A DNA stretch of 64,000 nt, taken from Erythrobacter sp. (GTDB lineage: Bacteria; Pseudomonadota; Alphaproteobacteria; Sphingomonadales; Sphingomonadaceae). Under the pieces are notes generated by a model. It was given only the letters and a program-made list of their open reading frames with translations. It ran no database searches and was not told the DNA's origin. A program made the translations under genes and the position numbers. This document shows, in pieces, positions 35,231 through 43,047 of the stretch. Position 1 is the stretch's first letter; each line of letters begins with the position of its first letter. Location: positions 1,364,001 through 1,428,000 of the forward strand of contig NZ_CP136573.1 in NCBI RefSeq assembly GCF_035194505.1, read 5' to 3'.

Positions 35231-35728
35231 ATGCTGCTGCTGGACATTCTTTCCGCCGCTGCCGCTCAGGCACACACCCCCTTCGCTGTCGAGATCATCG
35301 AGCGCACCGCCTCCACCCCGCGCGTGCAGCAGGTGGTGCAGCTTTCGCTTGCCCCCGCCTTCCTGCTCTCGGGCATCGGGGCGATCATGAATGTGGTGAT
35401 GAGCCGCATGATCTGGATCTCGCAGCGGATCGAGAACATCGACGAGAAGATAGAGGACCAGCGCACGCCCAAACAGGTGCGCGAGCTGGGCTGGCTGATG
35501 CGGCGGCGCAAGCTGGCGCAGGGCGGGATCTTCTTCTCCACCGCAGCCGCCGTGATCATCAGCCTCGTGATCGGGCTCTTGTTCATCTCGGCCTATATCA
35601 CCGCGCAGATCGGCACGGTGATCGCCGGGCTATGGGTGCTGACGATGGTGCTGCTGGTGACGGGACTGGCGTTCTTCCTGCTCGAAACCCGGCTGGCGGC
35701 CCGCGGGGCACCTCCGGCGACGGAATAG
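35231..35728 (+). CDS. DUF2721 membrane protein
   Basis: 165 residues with three hydrophobic segments (LSLAPAFLLSGIGAIMNVVM; GGIFFSTAAAVIISLVIGLLF; VIAGLWVLTMVLLVTGLAFFL) and a basic cytoplasmic loop (LMRRRKLAQG). Matches DUF2721, function unknown. Five bases after der, so probably co-transcribed. Confidence 0.85.
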   Translation: MLLLDILSAAAAQAHTPFAVEIIERTASTPRVQQVVQLSLAPAFLLSGIGAIMNVVMSRMIWISQRIENIDEKIEDQRTPKQVRELGWLMRRRKLAQGGIFFSTAAAVIISLVIGLLFISAYITAQIGTVIAGLWVLTMVLLVTGLAFFLLETRLAARGAPPATE

Positions 35729-35800
35729 AGCGCGCAAACGAAAAGGGGACAGAGCCTCGCCTGGCCCTGCCCCCCTATCCGGCAATTCTTGCCTTGCAGC

Positions 35801-36283
35801 TCAGCTATCGCCAGCGGCGGCGCTTTGCAACTGGCAGTAATTGTGAAGGCCCATGCGCTCGATCTGCTCGAACTGGGTTTCGAGGAAGTCGACATGCTCC
35901 TCCTCGTTCTTGAGGATGTAGGCGAAGAGATCGCGGCTGACATAGTCGCGCACGCTCTCGCAATGCTCGATCGCATCGCGCAGCAGCGGGATCGCCTCGT
36001 GTTCGAGCGCGAGATCGGCGCGCAGCACCTCCTCGACATTCTCGCCGACCTTGAGCTTGTGGATCGCCTGGAAGTTGGGGAGCGCTTCGAGGAAGAGGAT
36101 GCGCTCGGCCAGCTTGTCGGCGTGCTCCATCTCCTCGATCGATTCCTTGCGCTCGTAGGCGGCCAGCTTCTTGAGGCCCCAGTTGTCGAGCACGCGGAAG
36201 TGCAGCCAGTACTGGTTGATCGCGGTCAGCTCGTTGGTGAGCGCCTGGTTGAGATAGTCGATGACCTTCTGGTCGCCCTTCAT
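35801..36283 (-). CDS. bfr: Bacterioferritin
   Basis: 160 residues. All family ligands are at their classic positions: di-iron site E18, E51, H54, E94, E127, H130, and haem-binding M52. Stores iron in a 24-subunit shell in the cytoplasm and oxidises Fe(II). The ferredoxin gene bfd lies upstream on the same strand, separated by 145 bases with an AT-rich promoter-like stretch (TTTTTCTTTATGAAT region), so bfr may have its own promoter. Confidence 0.96.
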   Translation of the reverse strand: MKGDQKVIDYLNQALTNELTAINQYWLHFRVLDNWGLKKLAAYERKESIEEMEHADKLAERILFLEALPNFQAIHKLKVGENVEEVLRADLALEHEAIPLLRDAIEHCESVRDYVSRDLFAYILKNEEEHVDFLETQFEQIERMGLHNYCQLQSAAAGDS

Positions 36284-36428
36284 GGGAAAGCTCCTTGGGA
36301 ATTGTCAAAGCCGGTTGCGGCGTTGCGCCATAGATAGACGCCCACCAGCCCTGTCCGCAAGGATAATCGAGAATTTTTCTTTATGAATCAGCGCGTTGCG
36401 AGCCGTTCGCAATCGCGTTTAAAGGCGC

Positions 36429-36620
36429 TTATACTGCGAATACCTCGCAGGATGCCGCCGCGCGCTCGGCATCGATGATTTCCTGCGCTTCTCCAAGGCA
36501 TTGGCCGCAATTGGGGCGCTTGCCCATGCAGGCATAGGTCGCTTCAGCGTCGCCATCGCAGGTCAGCGCGGCTTTCCGCAAATCAGTCTCACGAATGGCA
36601 TTGCAGATGCAGATGTACAT
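36429..36620 (-). CDS. bfd: Bacterioferritin-associated ferredoxin
   Basis: 63 residues with the [2Fe-2S] cysteines C4, C6, C38 and C41 (MYICICNAI and RPNCGQCLGEA). Reduces the bacterioferritin core to release iron. A Fur-box-like sequence lies 46-60 bases before the start, which fits induction under iron shortage. One extra cysteine (C31) and a Cys near the C-terminus are not part of the standard set. Confidence 0.94.
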   Translation of the reverse strand: MYICICNAIRETDLRKAALTCDGDAEATYACMGKRPNCGQCLGEAQEIIDAERAAASCEVFAV

Positions 36621-36665
36621 GGGCGTGCGAATCTTTCCTGCGAAGCGTTTGCAGGAACCAAGATA

Positions 36666-36680
36666 TGCGAATTATTCTCA
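36666..36680. promoter_or_regulatory. Fur-box-like operator upstream of bfd
   Basis: TGCGAATTATTCTCA is a 7-1-7 inverted repeat: TGCGAAT, T, ATTCTCA, with six of seven positions symmetric. This is the arrangement of Fur operators (TGATAATnATTATCA). Its position 46-60 bases before the bfd ATG suits repression by Fur. Confidence 0.6.
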
Positions 36681-36692
36681 GTTACAATGTTT

Positions 36693-36983
36693 TTTGTTTG
36701 CGCCTCAAGCGCCGGGCGCGGGCCGGGAGTTTTTTGTGTCCGCACGCCCTCCGGCGTGCGAGATCCTCGCTCACACGCCCTGCGGGCGCGTCGCTGCGGG
36801 CGGCCGTTCGGCCTTGCGGCGAGGCTTCGCCCGCCGAACCAGCGGTACACGCAAGCGATGCTCTGGGGCGCTGCATCGGCCCGCCAACGGACGGGCCGCA
36901 AGCGCGAACGCGCGCCCGCAGCGACGCTGGCGCAGCTAGCATGAGCGAGGATTTCGCAGCGCGGAGGCGCTGCGGGAAACAAA
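36693..36983. repeat. Composite GC-rich intergenic repeat (family 3) with two inverted cores
   Basis: Bordered by TTTGTTT (36693-36699) and AAACAAA (36977-36983). It contains the core CTGCGGGCGGCCGTTCGGCC at 36794 and, inverted, TCGGCCCGCCAACGGACGGG at 36876, the latter being the inverse of the segment at 2492-2518. The whole gene-free stretch is 36621-37030 (410 bases); apart from the Fur-box and this element I see nothing in it. Confidence 0.75.
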
Positions 36984-37030
36984 AACGCCCGCCGGAACCG
37001 CTCTGCGTCGGGAAGCCTTGCGCTAGTTCC

Positions 37031-38332
37031 CTACTTCTTCAGGGGAAAGAGAGACCGATACGTGAGGCAACGCCACAGCCACTCCAGCGGGCCATAGCGG
37101 TAGCGCTCCAGCCACGGCTTGCTCCACGCCAGCATCAGCACCCAAGTGCTCACCACCACGATGTAGAGCTGCGGGCGATTGAGTTCTCCGAAGAGGCCCA
37201 GCGCCCAGCCGTGAAAGATGAACATCATCACCACCGATGTGCCGAGATAGTTCGTGAAGGCCGCCCGGCCCGCGGCGCGGATGCGCTCGCCCAGCCAGCC
37301 GGTCGCGCCCGGGGCATAGGCGACCAGCAGCGCGGCGAGGCCCAGCACCATTGCGAGGCGCGGCAGCGTGCTCCACGCAACGAAGGCGGCCTGCGTTGAC
37401 CAGAAGCTGAAGCCATAGGACTGCACCAGCAGCCCGATCGCCAGATGCGCCAGCCCGCCTGCCATCATCCCGGCCCAGCCCCAGCCCAGCAGCTTGCCGC
37501 GCGCCACCCCGCCGCTGAAGAACCCCATGCGGTAGAGCGCCATGCCGATCAGCATCAGCGGGAAGGTCTCGAACCCGAACAGCAGCGCATTGGCGAGCGG
37601 CTCGTACCACTGCTCGGTGAAGCGGTAGGCGACCAGCGTGCCGTAATCGCCCGCGGCAATCGCGGCATTGGGCACCTCGCCGTGCGCGATCATGGTGTCG
37701 ACACTCGCGAGCATATTGGCGCGCTCCTTGGCGAGCTGCGGGCTGGATGTGCCGAAGGGCGTTTCGGCAATCAGGAAGGGCATGGTCAGCGATCCGCCGA
37801 TCAGCACTGCGCCGAGGATGTAGCCCGCGATCCCGACCCGCAATTGCGTCTTCACCGCCCACTTCATGCAGGGCAACACAAGGAAGCCGAACAGCGCGTA
37901 GTAGAACAGGATGTCGCCGGGCCAGATGAAGAAGAAGTGCACCATCCCGAAGCCCATCAGGATCGCGAGGCGCCAGGCTTGCAGCTTGCGGGTGGCACCC
38001 CGCGCCCAGGCCTTCTCCATGAACAGATACATGCCCGCGCCGAACAGCACGGTGAACAGCCCGCGCATCTTGCCGTCGATCAGGATGAACTGCGCGATCC
38101 ACATCCACCCGCCCGGATCGCCCGGATCGGTGAGGAAGGCGGTGGGATACATATAGGCCTCGAACGGCTGTCCGAAGGCGACGATATTGGCCGCAAGGAT
38201 GCCCATGACGGCCAGCCCGCGGATGAAATCGAGCGTATCGATGCGCTCGGCCGTGCTGACCGGAGCGATGGCCGCGGGCGCATCTGCCCCGTCGAAGTCC
38301 TGCGCATCGCGCAGCGTCACTGCATCATCCAT
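37031..38332 (-). CDS. DUF418 family membrane protein
   Basis: 433 residues from the ATG at 38332 (MDDAVTLRDA). About ten hydrophobic segments. N-terminal signature ERIDTLDFIRGLAVMGILAANIVAFGQP and the C-terminal DUF418 domain (RAAGRAAFTNYLGTSVVMMF) identify the family, related to acyltransferase/heparan-acetyltransferase-like membrane proteins. Often found in sphingomonads, function unproven. The frame stays open upstream to 38500 but that part looks non-coding. Confidence 0.88.
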   Translation of the reverse strand: MDDAVTLRDAQDFDGADAPAAIAPVSTAERIDTLDFIRGLAVMGILAANIVAFGQPFEAYMYPTAFLTDPGDPGGWMWIAQFILIDGKMRGLFTVLFGAGMYLFMEKAWARGATRKLQAWRLAILMGFGMVHFFFIWPGDILFYYALFGFLVLPCMKWAVKTQLRVGIAGYILGAVLIGGSLTMPFLIAETPFGTSSPQLAKERANMLASVDTMIAHGEVPNAAIAAGDYGTLVAYRFTEQWYEPLANALLFGFETFPLMLIGMALYRMGFFSGGVARGKLLGWGWAGMMAGGLAHLAIGLLVQSYGFSFWSTQAAFVAWSTLPRLAMVLGLAALLVAYAPGATGWLGERIRAAGRAAFTNYLGTSVVMMFIFHGWALGLFGELNRPQLYIVVVSTWVLMLAWSKPWLERYRYGPLEWLWRCLTYRSLFPLKK

Positions 38333-38417
38333 GGCTGATCCCCCGGCCTGTTGGTCGGGAGAACTTAGCAAATCGCAAGGGTTTGGGAAGGGACGCTGGT
38401 CGAGCGGTGTCGGCGGC

Positions 38418-39590
38418 TCAGCCTTGTCCGGCCACGAGGCAGGCCTGCCCCTGCTGCTTGAGGCTCGCGCAGGCGCGGCTGGCTTCGGCCTCGCTGGCAA
38501 AGCCGGTGGCGAGCAGGCGGGTAACCTTGCCGCTCGGGATCAGGGTCTTGCGGGTGCCCGCGAGCGCCGGATTGCCGGCGAGCTGGCCCCACAGGCGTTC
38601 GGCATTGGCCGCGACCCCGAAAGCGCCGAGCTGCACGCGCCAGCTGCCGCCCATGCGCGGGGCCGGAGCGGGGGCAGGTGCAACGGCGACGGGCCGGGGC
38701 GCAGGTTTGGGGGCAGCCGCAACCATGACGGGCGCGGGAGCAGGAGCGGGCGCGGGCGCTGCAACAGGCCGGGGCGCAGGCGCAGGCGCAGGCGCTGTGG
38801 CAATCGCGGCGGCGGGCGCGCGGCTGCTGACCCGTACCGGGCCATTCGCGGTCACGGGCACAGACGCAGGTGCAGGCGCTGCGGATGCCAGCACTGCGGC
38901 ACGCGGCTTCGGCGCCACGGGCGCGGGAGCGGCGGCTGCGGGCATGGAAGACGAGGCACCATCGCTCCCCAGTTCGGCGGCGGCCAGCATGGTGCTGCGC
39001 TGCGCCTTGGCCTGCTCTTCAAGCTGGCGGGCGAGCGACTGCGCCTGCTGGCGCTGCACCATCGGGACATAGCGGTCCATCTGCGCAATCGCGTCCTGCG
39101 CCTGCGGCAGGCCCTGGCTCTGCGCCAGAGTCATCAGCGCATAGGCGCGCACCCAGTCACGCGGGGCGTAATCGGCGTTGAAGTGCGACAGGCCCAGCAC
39201 ATATTGCGCGCGCGGATCGCCGCGCTCGGCGGCGGCGCGAATCAGCGGCATGGCCTTGTCCTGCTCGCCTTCCTGAAACAGCATCAGCCCGAAATTGTCG
39301 GCCGCCTTCACATGGCCGCGCTCGGCCGCCTTCTCGTAGAGCGCACGCGCGCGTTCGTTGCTGGCCTCGACCCCGCGACCCAGGCGATAGGCCTGCGCGA
39401 GATTGAACAGCGCATCGGCATCGCCCTCGGCGGCGGGGCCCTGCCATTCGGTGACGGCGCGGGCATAGTCGCCTGCGGTCCAGGCATCGACCCCGGCTTT
39501 CACATCGGCCAGCACCGGCGTTGCTGCCAGTGCCATCAGCGCAAACGCCATTGCAGCGCGCGTACCCGTTCCTGCGATCATTCCAGCCAT
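38418..39590 (-). CDS. Sel1-repeat and SPOR-domain secreted protein
   Basis: 390 residues: signal peptide (RAAMAFALMALAATPVLA), three or so Sel1/TPR repeats (GDADALFNLAQAYRLGRGVE, GHVKAADNFGLMLFQEGEQ, GDPRAQYVLGLSHFN), a long Ala/Pro-rich linker (about 225-310), and a C-terminal SPOR domain (WRVQLGAFGVAANAERLWGQ to the end). SPOR domains bind denuded peptidoglycan at the septum. It is divergent from the ParA gene, with 252 bases between, and another SPOR protein lies on the far side of that cluster. Confidence 0.88.
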   Translation of the reverse strand: MAGMIAGTGTRAAMAFALMALAATPVLADVKAGVDAWTAGDYARAVTEWQGPAAEGDADALFNLAQAYRLGRGVEASNERARALYEKAAERGHVKAADNFGLMLFQEGEQDKAMPLIRAAAERGDPRAQYVLGLSHFNADYAPRDWVRAYALMTLAQSQGLPQAQDAIAQMDRYVPMVQRQQAQSLARQLEEQAKAQRSTMLAAAELGSDGASSSMPAAAAPAPVAPKPRAAVLASAAPAPASVPVTANGPVRVSSRAPAAAIATAPAPAPAPRPVAAPAPAPAPAPVMVAAAPKPAPRPVAVAPAPAPAPRMGGSWRVQLGAFGVAANAERLWGQLAGNPALAGTRKTLIPSGKVTRLLATGFASEAEASRACASLKQQGQACLVAGQG

Positions 39591-39842
39591 TGCTCGCCTC
39601 GCGTCATCCTGTGAGGGTTTCGTTGCGCTTTCTTAATCACAATAGGGTTAGCAAATCCTTGTTGCGCATCACGCGCTGCTGCGGGCAGCCGCAAGCCTAC
39701 CATCGCACCGCCCCGCAATCGCTTAAAGCGCAAGGCGTTAACCCAAAATTAGGGGTGTCCTGCGATCCCGTTCCCATCCAGCCGCTGGTCGGGGTCGCAA
39801 TAGGGCGGGCCCAAGCGGTCTTAATCCAGGGGGACCCAGGCG

Positions 39843-40568
39843 TTGCGTGTACTCGCTTTGGCATCGCAGAAAGGCGGATCGGGCAAGACCACCTTGTCCG
39901 GGCATCTGGCCGTCCAGGCCCAGCGCGCAGGCGCCGGACCGGTCGTGCTGATCGACATCGATCCGCAAGGGTCGCTCGCGGACTGGTGGAACGAGCGCGA
40001 GGCGGAATATCCCGCTTTCGCCCAGACCACGGTCGCACGTCTCGCAAACGATCTTCAGGTGCTGCGTCAGCAGGGCTTCAAGCTGGCGGTGATCGACACT
40101 CCGCCCGCGATCACCATGGCGATCCAGTCGGTGATTTCGGTGGCCGAGCTGATCGTGGTGCCGACCCGTCCTTCCCCGCACGATCTGCGCGCCGTGGGCG
40201 CCACGGTTGACCTGTGCGAACGCGCCGGCAAGCCGCTGGTGTTCGTCGTCAACGCCGCCACCCCCAAGGCCAAGATCACCTCGGAAGCCGCCGTCGCGCT
40301 CTCGCAGCACGGCACTGTCGCGCCGATCACCCTGCACCACCGCACCGATTTCGCCGCCTCGATGATCGATGGCCGCACGGTGATGGAAGTCGATCCCGAA
40401 GGCCGCTCGGCGGCCGAGATCGGCGCGCTGTGGCGCTATATCGCCGACCGGCTCGAAAAGAATTTCCGTCGCACCGTGTTTGCCCCTGCCCCCGCCAATG
40501 GCGCGGCCCAGCAGATGGGCGGCGTGCCGCGTCCGGCTGGCGGCTTCGGTCGCCGGGTGGCCCAGTAA
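39843..40568 (+). CDS. Orphan ParA-family ATPase
   Basis: 241 residues with the deviant Walker A of ParA/MinD proteins (SQKGGSGKTTLSG; signature K10, catalytic K15), IDIDPQGSLADWW and VIDTPPAI. The start appears to be TTG (MRVLALASQKGG), with GGGGGACC upstream; I find no better ATG or GTG. It lacks the N-terminal HTH of large ParAs. The downstream gene encodes an acidic protein with a C-terminal ribbon-helix-helix-like part, then a TPR/SPOR lipoprotein. No parS sites or ParB are seen, so it probably positions a protein complex. Confidence 0.85.
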   Translation: MRVLALASQKGGSGKTTLSGHLAVQAQRAGAGPVVLIDIDPQGSLADWWNEREAEYPAFAQTTVARLANDLQVLRQQGFKLAVIDTPPAITMAIQSVISVAELIVVPTRPSPHDLRAVGATVDLCERAGKPLVFVVNAATPKAKITSEAAVALSQHGTVAPITLHHRTDFAASMIDGRTVMEVDPEGRSAAEIGALWRYIADRLEKNFRRTVFAPAPANGAAQQMGGVPRPAGGFGRRVAQ

Positions 40569-40592
40569 GCGCGAAGACAGGGAACCAGGGCG

Positions 40593-41318
40593 ATGTCCGA
40601 ATCCGGTTTTGCCTCGCTCGGCCCCACTCTCTTGGCACGCAAGGGCGGCGCCAAGCCCGCGATGCGTCCGCAAATCGCTCCGCTCGTGGTTGACGAGGCC
40701 GAAGTTGCAGCCCTGCCCGAGGACAAGCTCGAGGATCTCGGCTGGAACGATATGGGCGACGAATCGGGCGCGCAGATCGTGCCGATCAGCGCCGCTGTCG
40801 TCGGCCCCGAAGCTGCCGCGCCCCACAATCCTATCGTCCGCCGCCAGCAGCGCCGCCTTGAAGAGCGCGTGCTCGCCGATGCGGTGATGACCGGCCCGGA
40901 AGACGAAACCGAAGAGGCCTTCGACGAAGGTTTCGAAGGGGCGTTCGATGACGCGGGCGAAGATGATTCCTTCGACTATGCCGCCTTCGAGGCCGAGGCC
41001 GAAGCCGAATACCACGAAGACGAGGCGGACGGCGCTGAAGGCTATGTGCCCGAAGCTCCCCTACCCGTCGCCGCGCCCCCCGTTGCACCCGTTGCCGCGC
41101 CCATTCCTGCGCCCCGCGCACCCCGCGTTGCCAGCAAGGCCGCAGAACGCCGCGCTGCCTTCACCCTGCGGCTCGATCCCGAGCGCCACCTCAAGCTGCG
41201 CCTTGCGGCCACCATGCAGGGCGTGAGCGCGCAGGCGCTTCTGACCGAGGCGCTCGACGCCATGCTTGCCGAATTCGACGATCTTGATGTGATCGCCGCT
41301 CATCTGAAACGCCACTGA
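40593..41318 (+). CDS. Acidic ParA-associated protein with C-terminal RHH-like domain
   Basis: 241 residues. A short N-terminal part, a very acidic central region (about 104-150, DEGFEGAFDDAGEDDSFDY), a Pro/Ala linker, and a C-terminal segment (about 183-226) reading AAFTLRLDPERHLKLRLAA then MQGVSAQALLTEALDAML, which fits a ribbon-helix-helix fold: one beta strand and two helices. Small ParAs on plasmids are paired with RHH proteins such as ParG. So it is a candidate ParA partner; DNA binding is not shown. 24 bases after parA. Confidence 0.65.
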   Translation: MSESGFASLGPTLLARKGGAKPAMRPQIAPLVVDEAEVAALPEDKLEDLGWNDMGDESGAQIVPISAAVVGPEAAAPHNPIVRRQQRRLEERVLADAVMTGPEDETEEAFDEGFEGAFDDAGEDDSFDYAAFEAEAEAEYHEDEADGAEGYVPEAPLPVAAPPVAPVAAPIPAPRAPRVASKAAERRAAFTLRLDPERHLKLRLAATMQGVSAQALLTEALDAMLAEFDDLDVIAAHLKRH

Positions 41319-41353
41319 CAGCCACCGCGAACCGACAGGATCACAAGGGGACA

Positions 41354-42706
41354 ATGACCATGGACCGCAGCATCAAGACCGGCTTCACCGCGCCGCGCCT
41401 CGCGCTCGCCGTCACCACCGCACTGGCGGGCCTCGCGCTCGTGGGCTGCTCCACGGCGGCACCGCGCGGGGACATGTCTTTCGCCAGCGCCCAGACCGCG
41501 CTCGCCAAGGGCCAGACCGACAAGGCGATTATCCACGCCGAAGCGGCTGTGCTGGCCGAACCGCGCAACCCCGGTTTCCGCGCCCTGCTGGGTGCCGCCT
41601 ATCTCGAAGCCGGACGTTTCCAGTCGGCCGCGACCAGCTTTGAAGACGCGCTCGATCTCGGCAATGAAGACCCGCGCACCGTGCTTAGCCTAGCGCTGGC
41701 CCGCACCGCCACCGGCGACGGCAAGGCTGCGGTCAAGGTGCTGGACGACAATGCGCGTCTGATCGATCCGGCTGATCTGGGCCTTGCCTATGCGCTCGCC
41801 GGCCAGCCGGAGCGCGGCGTGCACGTGCTGATCAACGCTGTCCGCAGCGCCGAGCAAGCCACGCCCAAGCTGCGCCAGAACCTCGCTTACACCTATGCGC
41901 TCGCCGGCAACTGGCGCGCGGCGCGGGTGATGGCCGCCGAAGACGTGCCGGCCGACCAGCTCGATGCGCGCCTCACCGAATGGGCGCTGATGAGCGCGCC
42001 GGAACACTTCCAGCAGCGCGTCGCGACCATGCTCGGCGTGACCCCGCGTGCCGATGACGGCCAGCCGCAGCAGCTCGCCCTCGCCAACTTCCCCGCCCAA
42101 GAGGTGATGGTGGCCGAAGCCGCGACCCAGGCCGATGCGCCGGTGGTGGCTGTCGCTTCGCCTGCCCCTGCCCCCGTCCAGGCTCCGGTTGGCGCCCCCG
42201 TGGCCGCAGCCAAGCCCTCCTTTGCCGAGGCTTTCGCCCAGCCGGTTGCCGCGCCTGCGGCCCGCCCGGCGACCGCACGCGGCGGCATCCAGTTTGTTTC
42301 GAACCCGGTGGTGCAGGAGCTTCCCGCTCGCCCCGCAGCCCGTGTCGCCCAGCGCCGCATGGCCGCGACCGCCGGTTTCACTGCTCCTGCCGCCAGCGGC
42401 AAGGACGCGGGCACGCACCTCGTGCAGCTCGGCGCCTACAGCAGCAAGGTCGAGGCCGAGCGCGGCTGGACCGTGCTCAAGGGCAAGTTCCCGCAGCTGA
42501 AGGACCGCAATGTCGTCATCACCGAAGCGGTGGTGGGTGGCCGCACCTTCTGGCGCGTCGCCGCCGAGGGCTTCGGCAAGTCGAGCGCGCAGGCGATGTG
42601 CGGCACGGTGAAGTCGGCCGGTCGCGGCTGCTTTGCCTATGCCGCCTCCAGCCCGCCGGCCGGCGCGGTGGATCGCGGCGTGCGCATGGCTTCGCGCGCG
42701 CGCTGA
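41354..42706 (+). CDS. TPR and SPOR-domain lipoprotein
   Basis: 450 residues. Lipoprotein signal with lipobox LVGC (about 29-32), TPR repeats (FASAQTALAKGQTDKAIIHA; AAYLEAGRFQSAATSFEDAL), an Ala/Pro linker, and a C-terminal SPOR domain (THLVQLGAYSSKVEAERGW to FAYAAS). Predicted to sit at the outer membrane and bind septal peptidoglycan. It is the last gene of the ParA cluster, 35 bases after the RHH gene, and is followed by a strong terminator. Two Met codons (41354 and 41360) are possible starts. Confidence 0.88.
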   Translation: MTMDRSIKTGFTAPRLALAVTTALAGLALVGCSTAAPRGDMSFASAQTALAKGQTDKAIIHAEAAVLAEPRNPGFRALLGAAYLEAGRFQSAATSFEDALDLGNEDPRTVLSLALARTATGDGKAAVKVLDDNARLIDPADLGLAYALAGQPERGVHVLINAVRSAEQATPKLRQNLAYTYALAGNWRAARVMAAEDVPADQLDARLTEWALMSAPEHFQQRVATMLGVTPRADDGQPQQLALANFPAQEVMVAEAATQADAPVVAVASPAPAPVQAPVGAPVAAAKPSFAEAFAQPVAAPAARPATARGGIQFVSNPVVQELPARPAARVAQRRMAATAGFTAPAASGKDAGTHLVQLGAYSSKVEAERGWTVLKGKFPQLKDRNVVITEAVVGGRTFWRVAAEGFGKSSAQAMCGTVKSAGRGCFAYAASSPPAGAVDRGVRMASRAR

Positions 42707-42736
42707 AGTTTCCCCCTGATTGAATGAGCGAAACTG

Positions 42737-42773
42737 CTCCCGGAAGGCCACGGCTTTCCGGGAGTTCTTTTTT
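42737..42773 (+). terminator. Intrinsic terminator of the ParA/SPOR cluster
   Basis: CTCCCGGAA (42737-42745) pairs with TTCCGGGAG (42756-42764), stem extended by AG/CT, followed by TTCTTTTTT. Ends transcription about 30 bases after the SPOR lipoprotein stop. Confidence 0.9.
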
Positions 42774-42777
42774 GGCG

Positions 42778-43040
42778 CTTTCCTACAGAATGGCCCCCGC
42801 GATAGGGTCAATTTGCGCCGCTGGTCGGACTTTCGGTTTTTTCAGACCGTGAAACATTGCCGCAGGGCGCAAGAATGGCGGAAATCCTCGGGAAATGCCG
42901 CTCCAATCCAACAGAGCCGGGTCGTTTTAGACCCCTCCCAGACCCCCGCTAGCCCCGGTTTGACCCCCGCTTAGGCCCGGTTTGGCCCCGCGATGCGCGC
43001 GCGCAAGGGTGCCTTTGCCAAGGGGTGATTTGTAGGAAAG
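42778..43040. repeat. Gene-free segment with 10-base inverted ends and an internal tandem repeat
   Basis: CTTTCCTACA (42778-42787) is the exact inverse of TGTAGGAAAG (43031-43040). Inside, GACCCCCGCTAGCCCCGGTT at 42941 and GACCCCCGCTTAGGCCCGGT at 42962 form an imperfect tandem pair of 21-22 bases. No gene is visible in 42707-43047 apart from the terminator. Could be a degenerate MITE-like element, or chance. Confidence 0.4.
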
Positions 43041-43047
43041 GGGGCTC

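Noticed and set aside
35729..35800. Terminator between the DUF2721 and bfr genes
   Set aside because: GGGGACAGAG and CTGCCCCC pair only partly, with internal mismatches and no T-run in either direction; support is too weak.
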